DNA from: Planctomycetota bacterium
GTDB taxonomy: Bacteria; Planctomycetota; Phycisphaerae; Sedimentisphaerales; Anaerohalosphaeraceae
Assembly (NCBI GenBank): GCA_021160785.1
Contig: JAGHBX010000582.1
Coordinates: 1-10,453 of the forward strand
Length of the DNA: 10,453 nucleotides
Reading direction: 5' to 3'
Shown here: positions 1 through 5,578 of the stretch, one piece after another
Position numbering within the stretch: position 1 is the stretch's first letter
Layout: each line of letters starts with the position of its first letter
Translations under genes and position numbers: made by a program
Notes under the pieces: generated by a model
The model's input: the letters and a program-made list of their open reading frames with translations, nothing else
Told to the model about the DNA's origin: nothing
Databases searched by the model: none

Positions 1-812
1 ATGATAAACTCTACGCCTGAGATGAGTCGGGCGTCCATGAATGCGACAGCGCCTCCGGCTAACCCCCCTGCCGCTCCCGCACCGGGCGTGTCCTGAATAT
101 CACAGGATAATTGCTCTCTTACGACCGCCGCCAGATTCAACAGTCCTGCTTCGAGTTGCTCGGCCATCTCGGGCGTTGCGCCCTTTTGCGGTGCGTACAC
201 CCGCGCTGCACCGCGCCTGCCACAAAGAGGATTGTCAACATCGCACAGAACCTCAACCGGTATGCCCGTCGCCTGCCGGGGAGGAATGATCTTTCTCAGC
301 CGCCCCAACTGCCCGCCGCCAAGGGGCAACTCCTTGCCTTCGTCGTCAAGGAACGTCCAGCCCAGCGCCCCCGCCGCCCCGACCGCACCGTCAACGGTTG
401 CGCTTCCTCCGACAGCGAGATAGACCTTACGCGCCCCGTATTCGATGGCGGCGGCAATGAGTTGCCCTGTCCCATAAGTCGTCGTCAGCAGCGGATTCCT
501 CTGCTGTGCCCGCAGCAGTTCCAGCCCGCTTGCCGTCGCCATCTCAACCAGCGCAGTCTTGTCGGCGTCAAACCACGCAAAACCCGCCTCGACCTCCATA
601 TCGGACAGGGGACCCATCACGCGGGCAGCTATCCATTCGCCGCCGCAAGCCCGTATCAAAGCCCGCGCCGTCCCCTCGCCCCCATCAGCCATAGGCTTAA
701 CAACAACCTCAACCTCGCGCCGAACCGAAACAATCGCCCCGGCAACAATATCGCAGGCGGTTTCTGCACTCAGCGATTCCTTGAACGAATCCATTGCAAC
801 AACAATCTTCAT
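1..812 (-). CDS. glxK: Glycerate 2-kinase, GlxK/GarK family (5' part; runs off the left edge)
   Basis: It phosphorylates D-glycerate with ATP to 2-phosphoglycerate in the cytosol, feeding glycerate from glyoxylate or sugar-acid breakdown into lower glycolysis. Reading leftward from ATG 812-810 gives 270 complete codons without a stop; family members are about 370-390 aa, so roughly the last 100 residues lie outside. Family motifs appear in order: N-terminal MKIVVAMDSFKESLSA, PMADGGEGT (res. 40-48), RNPLLTTTYGTGQLI (105-119), GGSATVDG (135-142), CDVDNPLCG (190-198), APQKGATPEM (207-216), DTPGAGAAGG (241-250) and LISGVEFI (263-270). The common GGSATNDG is GGSATVDG here. The Shine-Dalgarno is weak (AGG about 12 nt upstream). 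The membrane-protein gene ends 88 nt upstream on the same strand, so cotranscription is possible, but a repeat-like hairpin lies between. Identification rests on the motif series and is strong; the metabolic context is inferred. Confidence 0.93.
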   Translation of the reverse strand, partial: MKIVVAMDSFKESLSAETACDIVAGAIVSVRREVEVVVKPMADGGEGTARALIRACGGEWIAARVMGPLSDMEVEAGFAWFDADKTALVEMATASGLELLRAQQRNPLLTTTYGTGQLIAAAIEYGARKVYLAVGGSATVDGAVGAAGALGWTFLDDEGKELPLGGGQLGRLRKIIPPRQATGIPVEVLCDVDNPLCGRRGAARVYAPQKGATPEMAEQLEAGLLNLAAVVREQLSCDIQDTPGAGAAGGLAGGAVAFMDARLISGVEFI

Positions 813-879
813 TTTGCAGTTGAACCTGTACTCTTCATCGTTTTAAAGGCTCATCCGGTAAATTAAATGCGCCTCAAAA

Positions 880-896
880 AAGGTTCCTGACACCTT
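880..896. repeat. 17-bp imperfect palindrome AAGGTTCCTGACACCTT with flanking A-run
   Basis: AAGGT and ACCTT are inverted arms around a 7-nt centre. Read on the minus strand it is AAGGTGTCAGGAACCTT followed by a T-run, just after the stop codon of the membrane-protein gene. It could act as a weak terminator for that gene. From memory, the core GGTGTCAGGAACC is a dispersed intergenic motif in many environmental bacteria and may be a REP-like remnant mobilised by Y1/RAYT transposases. No transposase is present here, and only one copy is visible. Confidence 0.4.
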
Positions 897-900
897 AAAT

Positions 901-1419
901 TCACATATGACAGTAGAACCCTTCCAACACTTCTCGACCAAGACGAACAGACTCCGCATCGCAAACGTCTTCAGATGCCAACCTAATGAAAGACGCCTTC
1001 TCAGTGATGTTTGAGGCAAAATCGGCTCTTCCGTAGTACGGCGCCTCAAAGAAACAGGTTCCGATGATTTCGCCATCCACTCGTGTATAAAGTTTGGCAG
1101 CCGTTTGAGCGTTGTCATGCGTGCTTTCCGTCAGCACATAACAACCTTTGACCTGCTGAGGAACCTGCTCGCGAAGCCAACGGATGATGTTGTGCGCCAA
1201 GTCTTGCACGGATTCCCCTCCGGTGTCGCTAGCTATCTCCTGGACGATTCGCCCTGCTGTCGTGTCTGTGTCTATCGTGCCGTCGAGATCGAACAACCCC
1301 TTGAGAAGCTTGAGTCTGAACGTCTTGAGTCGGCCGCCCCGACTAAGCACTATCAGCAGGCCGACCACTACGAGAGCGATCGCCAGTACGACGGCTACCG
1401 TAATTGAAATGTCATTCAT
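901..1419 (-). CDS. Small single-span membrane protein of unknown function (172 aa)
   Basis: I do not recognise a family. The start is ATG 1419-1417 because an AAGGA Shine-Dalgarno lies about 7 nt upstream and the protein opens directly with a membrane segment; the open frame continues upstream to 1569, but that part is basic and non-membrane-like. Residues 5-24 (ISITVAVVLAIALVVVGLLI) form one hydrophobic helix, followed by a positively charged stretch (SRGGRLKTFRLKLLKG). By the positive-inside rule the C-terminal ~140 residues are cytoplasmic. That domain has Asp/Thr-rich DGTIDTDTTAGRIVQEI, an amphipathic segment and HNIIRWLREQVPQQVKGCYVL, and two aromatic clusters (GTCFFEAPYYG and the C-terminal GFYCHM). 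No enzymatic motif stands out. The glycerate kinase lies 88 nt downstream on the same strand. The coding call is supported by coherent domain character and the ribosome site; function is unknown. Confidence 0.8.
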   Translation of the reverse strand: MNDISITVAVVLAIALVVVGLLIVLSRGGRLKTFRLKLLKGLFDLDGTIDTDTTAGRIVQEIASDTGGESVQDLAHNIIRWLREQVPQQVKGCYVLTESTHDNAQTAAKLYTRVDGEIIGTCFFEAPYYGRADFASNITEKASFIRLASEDVCDAESVRLGREVLEGFYCHM

Positions 1420-1467
1420 CGCGATTCCTTGTCTTGCCCAACTTCTGTTTATATGGTTTCCAGATAT

Positions 1468-1481
1468 ACCCGCTTTCGGGT
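1468..1481. other. Small hairpin in the 5' leader of the membrane-protein gene
   Basis: ACCCG (1468-1472) and CGGGT (1477-1481) form a perfect 5-bp GC-rich stem with a CTTT loop, about 50 nt upstream of the ATG at 1419. It may be a leader structure. It is short enough to arise by chance. Confidence 0.25.
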
Positions 1482-1525
1482 CTTGCCTCCGGATAACACG
1501 CCGAAAAACCACTTGGCACAGGATA

Positions 1526-1553
1526 ATTTTATGGGGTTTGGGGGGCAATGCAA
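1526..1553 (-). promoter_or_regulatory. Candidate sigma-70 promoter for the 172-aa membrane protein
   Basis: On the minus strand, TTGCAT (1553-1548) and TAAAAT (1531-1526) are separated by 16 nt, giving 4/6 and 5/6 matches to the -35 and -10 consensus. It would give a leader of about 100 nt before ATG 1419. The G-rich block GGGGTTTGGGG on the plus strand fills the spacer. This is sequence-only evidence. Confidence 0.35.
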
Positions 1554-1566
1554 GGGCAAAAAGGGC

Positions 1567-1657
1567 CAATTCTTGTAGAAGGGAGATAATTAGAAATCAC
1601 AAATTGTGATTTCAAGTTGTCAAACTCCCGCGCCGTCAACTCTTGCAGAAGGGAGAT
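1567..1657. repeat. Pair of 21-nt direct repeats flanking a 21-bp inverted repeat
   Basis: Two copies of a 21-nt unit, 1567-1587 and 1637-1657, match at 19 of 21 positions; both end TAGAAGGGAGAT or CAGAAGGGAGAT. They lie exactly 70 nt apart. Between them, 1593-1613 is a perfect inverted repeat: arms GAAATCACAA and TTGTGATTTC around one A. Outside the pair, an 11-nt block GGGGTTTGGGG occurs at 1533-1543 and again at 1673-1683, 140 nt apart. The stretch lies downstream of the GH140 gene and upstream of the membrane-protein gene. It could be a small non-autonomous element, a regulator-binding array, or a transcript-end structure for the GH140 gene. No coding sequence is supported here. Confidence 0.6.
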
Positions 1658-1683
1658 TGGGCGCGATGTGGAGGGGTTTGGGG

Positions 1684-3117
1684 CTATTTTACCGTTCCCG
1701 GGGGTGGGAAGTTTCTTGATTCGTCGTCGAGCACGAGTATCCAGTCGTTGCCGCGGGCGGGTTTGTTCGGCGGGTCGAATGTCCATGCGCTTCTGTTTGG
1801 GTATCTTGCGATATACCGCGCTGCGCCGGTGCGGGGGTTAAACCACCATGCCTTGAGATTCCTGCCGGAGACGGCGCCTAACCGCACCTTTATCGTGTTT
1901 CCCGTCGGGATATAAACGAAAATATAGCCATCGCCGCGAGTCGCCTGGACGTGGGCCATTCCGCCGGCCTGGCCTTCGACAATCAGCGACTGGTCCGGAA
2001 CGCGACGGAGGAACGGACGCGACTCCATCAGATTCCTGACGTGCGTCATATCATGCGCTCCGGGCAGATCGAGGGCATCGTACCAGTTATTCCGTGCAGA
2101 CGAGATGGGCTTTCGGCCGGGCGTATGCATCTGCCAGATATCGTGGCATCCGTAGGTATGGCCGAACGCGCCGGCAAAAATCGCCCACCAGGCGGCCTGG
2201 CGAACATCGAAGTCGTCAAACCAGCCGTTGGTCGGCTTCCAGTTGACCGGATGATCTTCATATCGCGGCTCGCCGTCAAGACACGGCTTGACGGGCTTGA
2301 GGTTGTAATCGGCCGCCACCTTTTCATAGTTGGGCAGATTGAACGCCGAGTGTCCCGACTGGAGCATGTTGAAGTCAAGCCATGCGTCCTCGTGAAACCA
2401 TTGCGCCGAACTCCGCCCCCCCTGCGGATGGTAAGTCATCAGATGTTTTCCCCTGCCACCCTGTCTGATACCGACAGCCATCGCGCGCCAGATATCTTCA
2501 GTACCGTCGGCAACGCGATCTCCGCCAAGTATCCAGATAATGTTCGGTCTCTTGAGGTAGCGCTTGCCTAAGAACCTGCCGTACAGTACTGCATTGTCTT
2601 TGTTGAAAATGACCGGTCCCTTCCCCCAGGCCTTGGTCACCTTATCGCCCCAGGTTGGCAGCATCCCGATATATATGCCGCGTTTTTCGGCCTGGCTGAC
2701 GATGTAGTCGACATGGTTGAAGTACTTGGAATTTGGGCGGGTCGGATCGTTGCCCATCAGAGGCTTGTCGCCGTAGGCATTTGGAATGTTCAGACCGTTC
2801 AATTCCGCAAGGACCACCGCCTGAATCACGGTAAAACCCTTTTGACGCCGATTCTCCAGATACTTCCTGGCCTCGTTGCGATTGAGCCGGTGAAAAAGCT
2901 CCCACGCCGTGTCGGCAAGATAGAAAAAAGGCTTGCCGTCTTCGTGCACAAGAAATCTCTTGTTCTTCGACACCTTCAGATCGCCGTGTGAAAAATCAAC
3001 CGACGGTCCCGAACGGGGCGACTCATCGGCAAAGGCCACCCCCAACCCCCCCGACAGAGCGGCCAGAAACACCACCCCAATTACTGCACATCGGACGTCG
3101 ACTGCATGCTTTTTCAT
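1684..3117 (-). CDS. Secreted GH140-family (DUF4038) apiosidase-like glycoside hydrolase
   Basis: GH140 enzymes are (beta/alpha)8-barrel hydrolases; the characterised member BT1012 releases apiose from rhamnogalacturonan II. The start ATG 3117-3115 has GGAG 5 nt upstream and opens a signal peptide: MKKH, a hydrophobic core at res. 10-28, cleavage probably after AFA (30); this gives 477 aa. The barrel runs from about res. 45 (DLKVSKNKRFLVHEDGKPFFYLADTAWE begins it) to 370. Asp200 in IWILGGDR and Glu283 in CLDGEPRYED match the retaining catalytic pair expected for the family. WWAIFAGAFGHTYG (310-323) is another family hallmark. Residues 375-465 fit the all-beta C-terminal domain of Pfam Collagen_bind_2, with YIFVYIPTG and AWWFNPRTGA. 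It has its own promoter and operator-like palindrome and is divergent from xylA, linking it to pentose use. The fold is confident; apiose specificity is inferred, because DUF4038 proteins vary in substrate. Confidence 0.9.
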   Translation of the reverse strand: MKKHAVDVRCAVIGVVFLAALSGGLGVAFADESPRSGPSVDFSHGDLKVSKNKRFLVHEDGKPFFYLADTAWELFHRLNRNEARKYLENRRQKGFTVIQAVVLAELNGLNIPNAYGDKPLMGNDPTRPNSKYFNHVDYIVSQAEKRGIYIGMLPTWGDKVTKAWGKGPVIFNKDNAVLYGRFLGKRYLKRPNIIWILGGDRVADGTEDIWRAMAVGIRQGGRGKHLMTYHPQGGRSSAQWFHEDAWLDFNMLQSGHSAFNLPNYEKVAADYNLKPVKPCLDGEPRYEDHPVNWKPTNGWFDDFDVRQAAWWAIFAGAFGHTYGCHDIWQMHTPGRKPISSARNNWYDALDLPGAHDMTHVRNLMESRPFLRRVPDQSLIVEGQAGGMAHVQATRGDGYIFVYIPTGNTIKVRLGAVSGRNLKAWWFNPRTGAARYIARYPNRSAWTFDPPNKPARGNDWILVLDDESRNFPPPGTVK

Positions 3118-3140
3118 AGTAACTCCGTTCTCCACCTTAC

Positions 3141-3161
3141 GCGGCCAATCGAATTGGCTGC
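3141..3161. promoter_or_regulatory. 21-bp near-perfect palindrome, candidate operator in the GH140 leader
   Basis: Arms GCGGCCAAT (3141-3149) and ATTGGCTGC (3153-3161) pair at 8 of 9 positions around CGA; the inner GCCAAT/ATTGGC is perfect. It lies 24-44 nt upstream of the GH140 start codon and about 25-45 nt downstream of the predicted transcription start. That position suits a repressor acting by roadblock, for example of the LacI or GntR type. No regulator gene is in the window. Confidence 0.5.
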
Positions 3162-3190
3162 CGGCGGCTGCAAACAATCTCCCTGCCGGC

Positions 3191-3219
3191 ATTATAGCAG
3201 GTTCGGCTGTGACTTTCAA
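3191..3219 (-). promoter_or_regulatory. Near-consensus sigma-70 promoter for the GH140 gene
   Basis: On the minus strand, TTGAAA (3219-3214) and a perfect TATAAT (3196-3191) are separated by exactly 17 nt. Transcription would start near 3184 and give a leader of about 67 nt that contains the palindrome at 3141-3161. This is the strongest promoter-like signal in the window. Confidence 0.7.
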
Positions 3220-3271
3220 GTCGATTGCAGCCTTTTTTGGGAGAAGTGTTGACACAGGGCGGCAAATGTGT

Positions 3272-3300
3272 TTTCCTATGGCTGGAAGTATGGTTATAAC
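3272..3300 (+). promoter_or_regulatory. Weak candidate promoter for xylA
   Basis: TATAAC (3295-3300) is a 5/6 match to the -10 box, with a poor -35 (TTTCCT, 3272-3277) 17 nt upstream. A consensus TTGACA lies at 3249-3254 but has no good -10 at the right distance. The weak -35 would fit an activator-dependent promoter. The true start is not settled by sequence. Confidence 0.3.
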
Positions 3301-3329
3301 AATCGATAAAAGACAGACGTTTCAGCATT

Positions 3330-3335
3330 AAGGAG
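3330..3335 (+). promoter_or_regulatory. Shine-Dalgarno site of xylA
   Basis: AAGGAG ends 10 nt before ATG 3346, slightly further than ideal. It fixes the start, since the frame then begins MKEAFPGIGKIAYEGPGS as in other class II xylose isomerases. Confidence 0.7.
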
Positions 3336-3345
3336 AACCAGTACG

Positions 3346-4659
3346 ATGAAAGAGGCATTTCCAGGCATTGGCAAGATAGCGTACGAAGGCCCCGGGAGCA
3401 AGAATCCGCTGACATTTAAGCATTACAATCACGGGGAGGTCGTTGCCGGCAAGACGATGTCGGAGCACCTGAGATTCTCCGTGGCGTATTGGCACGCATT
3501 TCGCAACGGCTGCGGCGACCAGTTCGGCCAGCCCACACGTTTAATGCCCTGGGATGACGGCAGCGAGACTGTCGCCAACGCGATCAATCGCGTTCGGGCG
3601 GCGTTTGAGTTTTTTGAAAAGCTGGGCATCGGGTTCTATTGCTTCCACGACCGCGACGTGGCGCCGGAGGGGAATAGCCTTGCCGAGTCCAACAAGAACC
3701 TTGACGAAGTGGTCAAGGCCCTCGCCGAAGCCCAGCAGCGCACCGGCGTCAAGCTCCTTTGGGGCACGGCGTGCCTGTTTGCCCATCCGCGATACATGCA
3801 CGGCGCCGCGACAAGCTGCAATGCAGACGTCTTCGCCTATGCCGCCGCGCAGGTCGCCAAGGCGCTGGAGGTCACAAAGACCCTTGGCGGCGCGGGCTAC
3901 GTATTCTGGGGCGGACGCGAAGGATACAAGACACTGCTCAACACGAACATGGGACGCGAACTGGATCACCTGGCCGCGTTTTTGCACATGGCTGTCGATC
4001 ACAAGAAGGAAATCGGTTTCGACGGTCAGTTCTACATCGAGCCAAAGCCCAAGGAGCCGACCAAGCACCAGTACGACTCGGATGCGGCGGCGTGCTATGC
4101 CTTCCTGCAGAAGTACGATCTGGTCGACCACCTGAAGTTGAATATCGAGGCCAACCACGCCACGCTCGCCGGACACACCTTTATCCATGAGCTGGAGTTC
4201 GCTGTCGCTAACGGCATCTTAGGCTCTGTCGACGCCAACCGAGGCGATCTGCTCTTAGGCTGGGACACCGACCAGTTCCCGACCGACCTTTACGACACGA
4301 CGTTTGCGATGCTGACGGTTTTGAAGATGGGCGGCTTCACCACGGGCGGCCTGAACTTCGACGCACATGTCGCACGCGAAAGCTTCGAGCCGGTGGACCT
4401 CTTCCACGCTCACATCGGCGGAATGGACGCCTTCGCTCGCGGCCTCAAGATCGCCGCGGCAATCCAGGCCGACGGCGTCGTCGATGATTTTATCAAACAG
4501 CGGTACGCAAGCTGGGACAGCGACATCGGCGCAGACATAGAAGCCGGCAAGACGAGCATGAAGGCTTGCAGCGACTACGTCCTGAAGAAAGGCAAAATCG
4601 AGCCAAACGCATCAGGCCGTGTGGAGATGCTGGAAAACCTCATCAACGAATACATCTGA
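3346..4659 (+). CDS. xylA: Xylose isomerase (class II)
   Basis: It interconverts D-xylose and D-xylulose in the cytosol using two divalent metal ions, the entry step of the isomerase route of pentose catabolism. The 437-aa length fits class II enzymes (E. coli is 440 aa), and key residues fall at E. coli numbering: His101 and Asp104 in FHDRD, Glu232 and Lys234 in IEPKPKEPTKHQYD, Glu268 and His271 in NIEANHATLAGH, Asp296 in VDANRGD, Asp307 and Asp309 in GWDTDQFPTD, and Asp339 in NFDAH. Other signatures are WGTACLFAHPRYMHGAATS (139-157) and YVFWGGREGY (185-194). The gene is divergent from the GH140 gene and has its own Shine-Dalgarno. No xylulokinase or xylose transporter lies next to it, so it appears monocistronic. 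Nothing is missing from the active site. Confidence 0.98.
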   Translation: MKEAFPGIGKIAYEGPGSKNPLTFKHYNHGEVVAGKTMSEHLRFSVAYWHAFRNGCGDQFGQPTRLMPWDDGSETVANAINRVRAAFEFFEKLGIGFYCFHDRDVAPEGNSLAESNKNLDEVVKALAEAQQRTGVKLLWGTACLFAHPRYMHGAATSCNADVFAYAAAQVAKALEVTKTLGGAGYVFWGGREGYKTLLNTNMGRELDHLAAFLHMAVDHKKEIGFDGQFYIEPKPKEPTKHQYDSDAAACYAFLQKYDLVDHLKLNIEANHATLAGHTFIHELEFAVANGILGSVDANRGDLLLGWDTDQFPTDLYDTTFAMLTVLKMGGFTTGGLNFDAHVARESFEPVDLFHAHIGGMDAFARGLKIAAAIQADGVVDDFIKQRYASWDSDIGADIEAGKTSMKACSDYVLKKGKIEPNASGRVEMLENLINEYI

Positions 4660-4696
4660 GGCAACAAGTAAACTCCGGGATGCAAATTGCAGCAGG

Positions 4697-4714
4697 GGTG
4701 GGGTTTATCCCACC
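4697..4714. terminator. GC-rich hairpin between convergent xylA and lipoprotein genes
   Basis: GGTGGG (4697-4702) and CCCACC (4709-4714) form a perfect 6-bp stem with a 6-nt loop, in the 70-bp gap between two facing stop codons (4659 and 4730). The position suggests a bidirectional terminator. Neither strand has a real T-run after the stem, so it may instead stabilise 3' ends or work with Rho. Confidence 0.45.
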
Positions 4715-4729
4715 AAAATTGCTTAGCAC

Positions 4730-5143
4730 TCAGCGCACAACTTCATACTGCTTGTCTCTGACGACCAGATACGATGGCGTGTCCGGATATTTACCCGATA
4801 AGTCATACCCTGCAATTACAGGAATACCCTTTTCTGTAACAGCAATTTTTTCGCTGACAAGGTACACGCCCTCTGTCGTCTCAACGCGTGTGCGAGTCAA
4901 TTTGGTGTCGCCAAAAATTTGCGCTTCCAAATTGCCTGAGCGATGGGTTGACGCCAATTGGCCCGGAGGGTAGGTCGCTTCCATGGCGGGCCCCACGCTT
5001 AGAAGTGTTCCGGCGCTTACCCACTTATAACGTTCGCTCTCGCATGGACATCCCGCCCTTTGCCCCTCTCGAATTGCAGCGCACCCGACGCACAAAAATA
5101 CAAGGGCGACAATTGTAATTTTCCACAACATCTTTTTGTCCAT
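4730..5143 (-). CDS. Small predicted lipoprotein of unknown function (137 aa)
   Basis: I do not recognise a family. ATG 5143-5141 is preceded by a strong AGGGAGG with 5-nt spacing. The N-terminus is a lipoprotein-type signal: MDKK, hydrophobic LWKITIVALVFLCVG, then Cys21 as the likely acylated residue. The box LCVGC has Cys rather than the usual Leu at -3, which is unusual but tolerated outside Proteobacteria. A CPC motif follows at res. 32-34. The rest looks like a compact beta-rich domain (EGVYLVSEKIAVTEKGIPVI, then a tail ending SYLVVRDKQYEVVR). It is convergent with xylA and separated from the kinase pair by 434 bp, so it is probably a single-gene unit. A membrane-anchored periplasmic or outer-membrane location is inferred. 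Confidence 0.82.
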   Translation of the reverse strand: MDKKMLWKITIVALVFLCVGCAAIREGQRAGCPCESERYKWVSAGTLLSVGPAMEATYPPGQLASTHRSGNLEAQIFGDTKLTRTRVETTEGVYLVSEKIAVTEKGIPVIAGYDLSGKYPDTPSYLVVRDKQYEVVR

Positions 5144-5211
5144 TTTAACCTCCCTGAATTTTGATATTTAACGGTTTGCAGTCGGCGATTCCCGTTTCTA
5201 TACAGACATAC

Positions 5212-5222
5212 ATTGTGACAAT
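5212..5222. promoter_or_regulatory. 11-bp palindrome ATTGTGACAAT upstream of the lipoprotein gene
   Basis: ATTGT and ACAAT are perfect arms around one G, about 70-80 nt upstream of the lipoprotein start. A TATAGA lies nearby on the minus strand, but no -35 fits at normal spacing. It could be an operator; the evidence is only symmetry and position. Confidence 0.25.
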
Positions 5223-5479
5223 AACGACCCCCGTAACTTGCCCCACATTGTATTATCGGTTCAGATATGGCTGTGCTTATGTAGAAGATGCAGGATAGTA
5301 TGAAACCACAAACGCATTTTGAGCCTTATGGACCGAACTATTTGCTCTTGTCGCCGCCGAATGTACGTTAGCTGCCTCCGCCTAACGACCAGACCTGTTT
5401 CACCATGCATGCCCTCAGGGAGTCAGGTGTCCGATATCCATCAAATTCAACCACCCTGCCGGGACGGGTACCCCGTGTC

Positions 5480-5510
5480 ATTCCGACTCCCGGCGCGCCG
5501 GGAGAGGAAT
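5480..5510. repeat. Large GC-rich hairpin with an 18-bp perfect palindrome
   Basis: CTCCCGGCG (5487-5495) and CGCCGGGAG (5496-5504) form an uninterrupted 18-bp palindrome, extended by ATTCC (5480-5484) and GGAAT (5506-5510) outside a small asymmetric bulge. Dispersed GTCATTCC...GGAAT elements with variable inner palindromes are common intergenic repeats in bacteria. This single copy looks like one, and it adjoins a second hairpin at 5464-5476. Confidence 0.6.
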
Positions 5511-5514
5511 CCGC

Positions 5515-5540
5515 TAAAAGAAACATCGCCGAAGGCGATC
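5515..5540 (-). terminator. Rho-independent terminator of the kinase/regulator operon
   Basis: On the minus strand, downstream of the response-regulator stop, ATCGCC (5539-5534) and GGCGAT (5530-5525) form a 6-bp stem around TTC; with its closing pair the tip is a C(TTCG)G tetraloop. GTTTCTTTT follows. The arrangement is typical of an intrinsic terminator and marks the 3' end of the two-component unit about 40 nt past its last gene. Confidence 0.65.
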
Positions 5541-5546
5541 CCACAT

Positions 5547-5578
5547 ATCTACAATCGAAAATCCACAATCTAAAATCT
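5547..5578. repeat. 14-nt AT-rich tandem repeat abutting the regulator stop codon
   Basis: ATCTACAATCGAAA (5547-5560) is followed directly by ATCCACAATCTAAA (5561-5574), 12 of 14 identical, then the start of a third unit (ATCT). It touches the stop codon at 5578-5580. The AAATC/ACAA wording resembles the inverted repeat at 1593-1613. Confidence 0.55.

Larger units (their letters stand above)
5144..5577. other. 434-bp gene-free stretch rich in inverted repeats
   Basis: No frame here looks coding on either strand. It holds the lipoprotein upstream region, including the 11-bp palindrome ATTGTGACAAT at 5212-5222. It also holds an inverted repeat CGTTAG/CTAACG at 5366-5387, an ACGGG/CCCGT hairpin at 5464-5476, the palindrome at 5480-5510, the terminator at 5515-5540 and a 14-nt tandem repeat at 5547-5574. 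The density of short repeats suggests remnants of small mobile elements or structured RNA ends. Confidence 0.6.

Noticed and set aside
111..866. 251-aa plus-strand open frame
   Set aside because: It is antisense to the glycerate kinase, is Pro/Arg-rich with no domain character, and runs on only because the real gene on the other strand has few stops in that frame.
1420..1569. Upstream extension of the membrane protein to a 222-aa form
   Set aside because: The extra 50 residues are basic and lack conservation-like features, would bury the signal-like helix, and overlap the candidate promoter; ATG 1419 has a good ribosome site.
1951..2571. 206-aa plus-strand open frame
   Set aside because: It is antisense to the GH140 gene and lacks a ribosome site or recognisable domain.
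3249..3254. TTGACA as the xylA -35 box
   Set aside because: The hexamer is perfect, but no acceptable -10 lies 15-19 nt downstream, so it is probably coincidental.
3118..3255. 46-residue upstream extension of the GH140 protein
   Set aside because: It would cover the promoter and operator palindrome and place residues before an evident signal peptide; ATG 3117 has GGAG at proper spacing.
3541..4188. 215-aa minus-strand open frame
   Set aside because: It is antisense to xylA, whose active-site residues are all present on the plus strand.
5366..5387. Possible integron attC site (GTTAG...CCTAAC)
   Set aside because: The boxes are in the wrong order for one attC site, the first does not fit GTTRRRY, no partner box lies within 140 nt, and no integrase is present.
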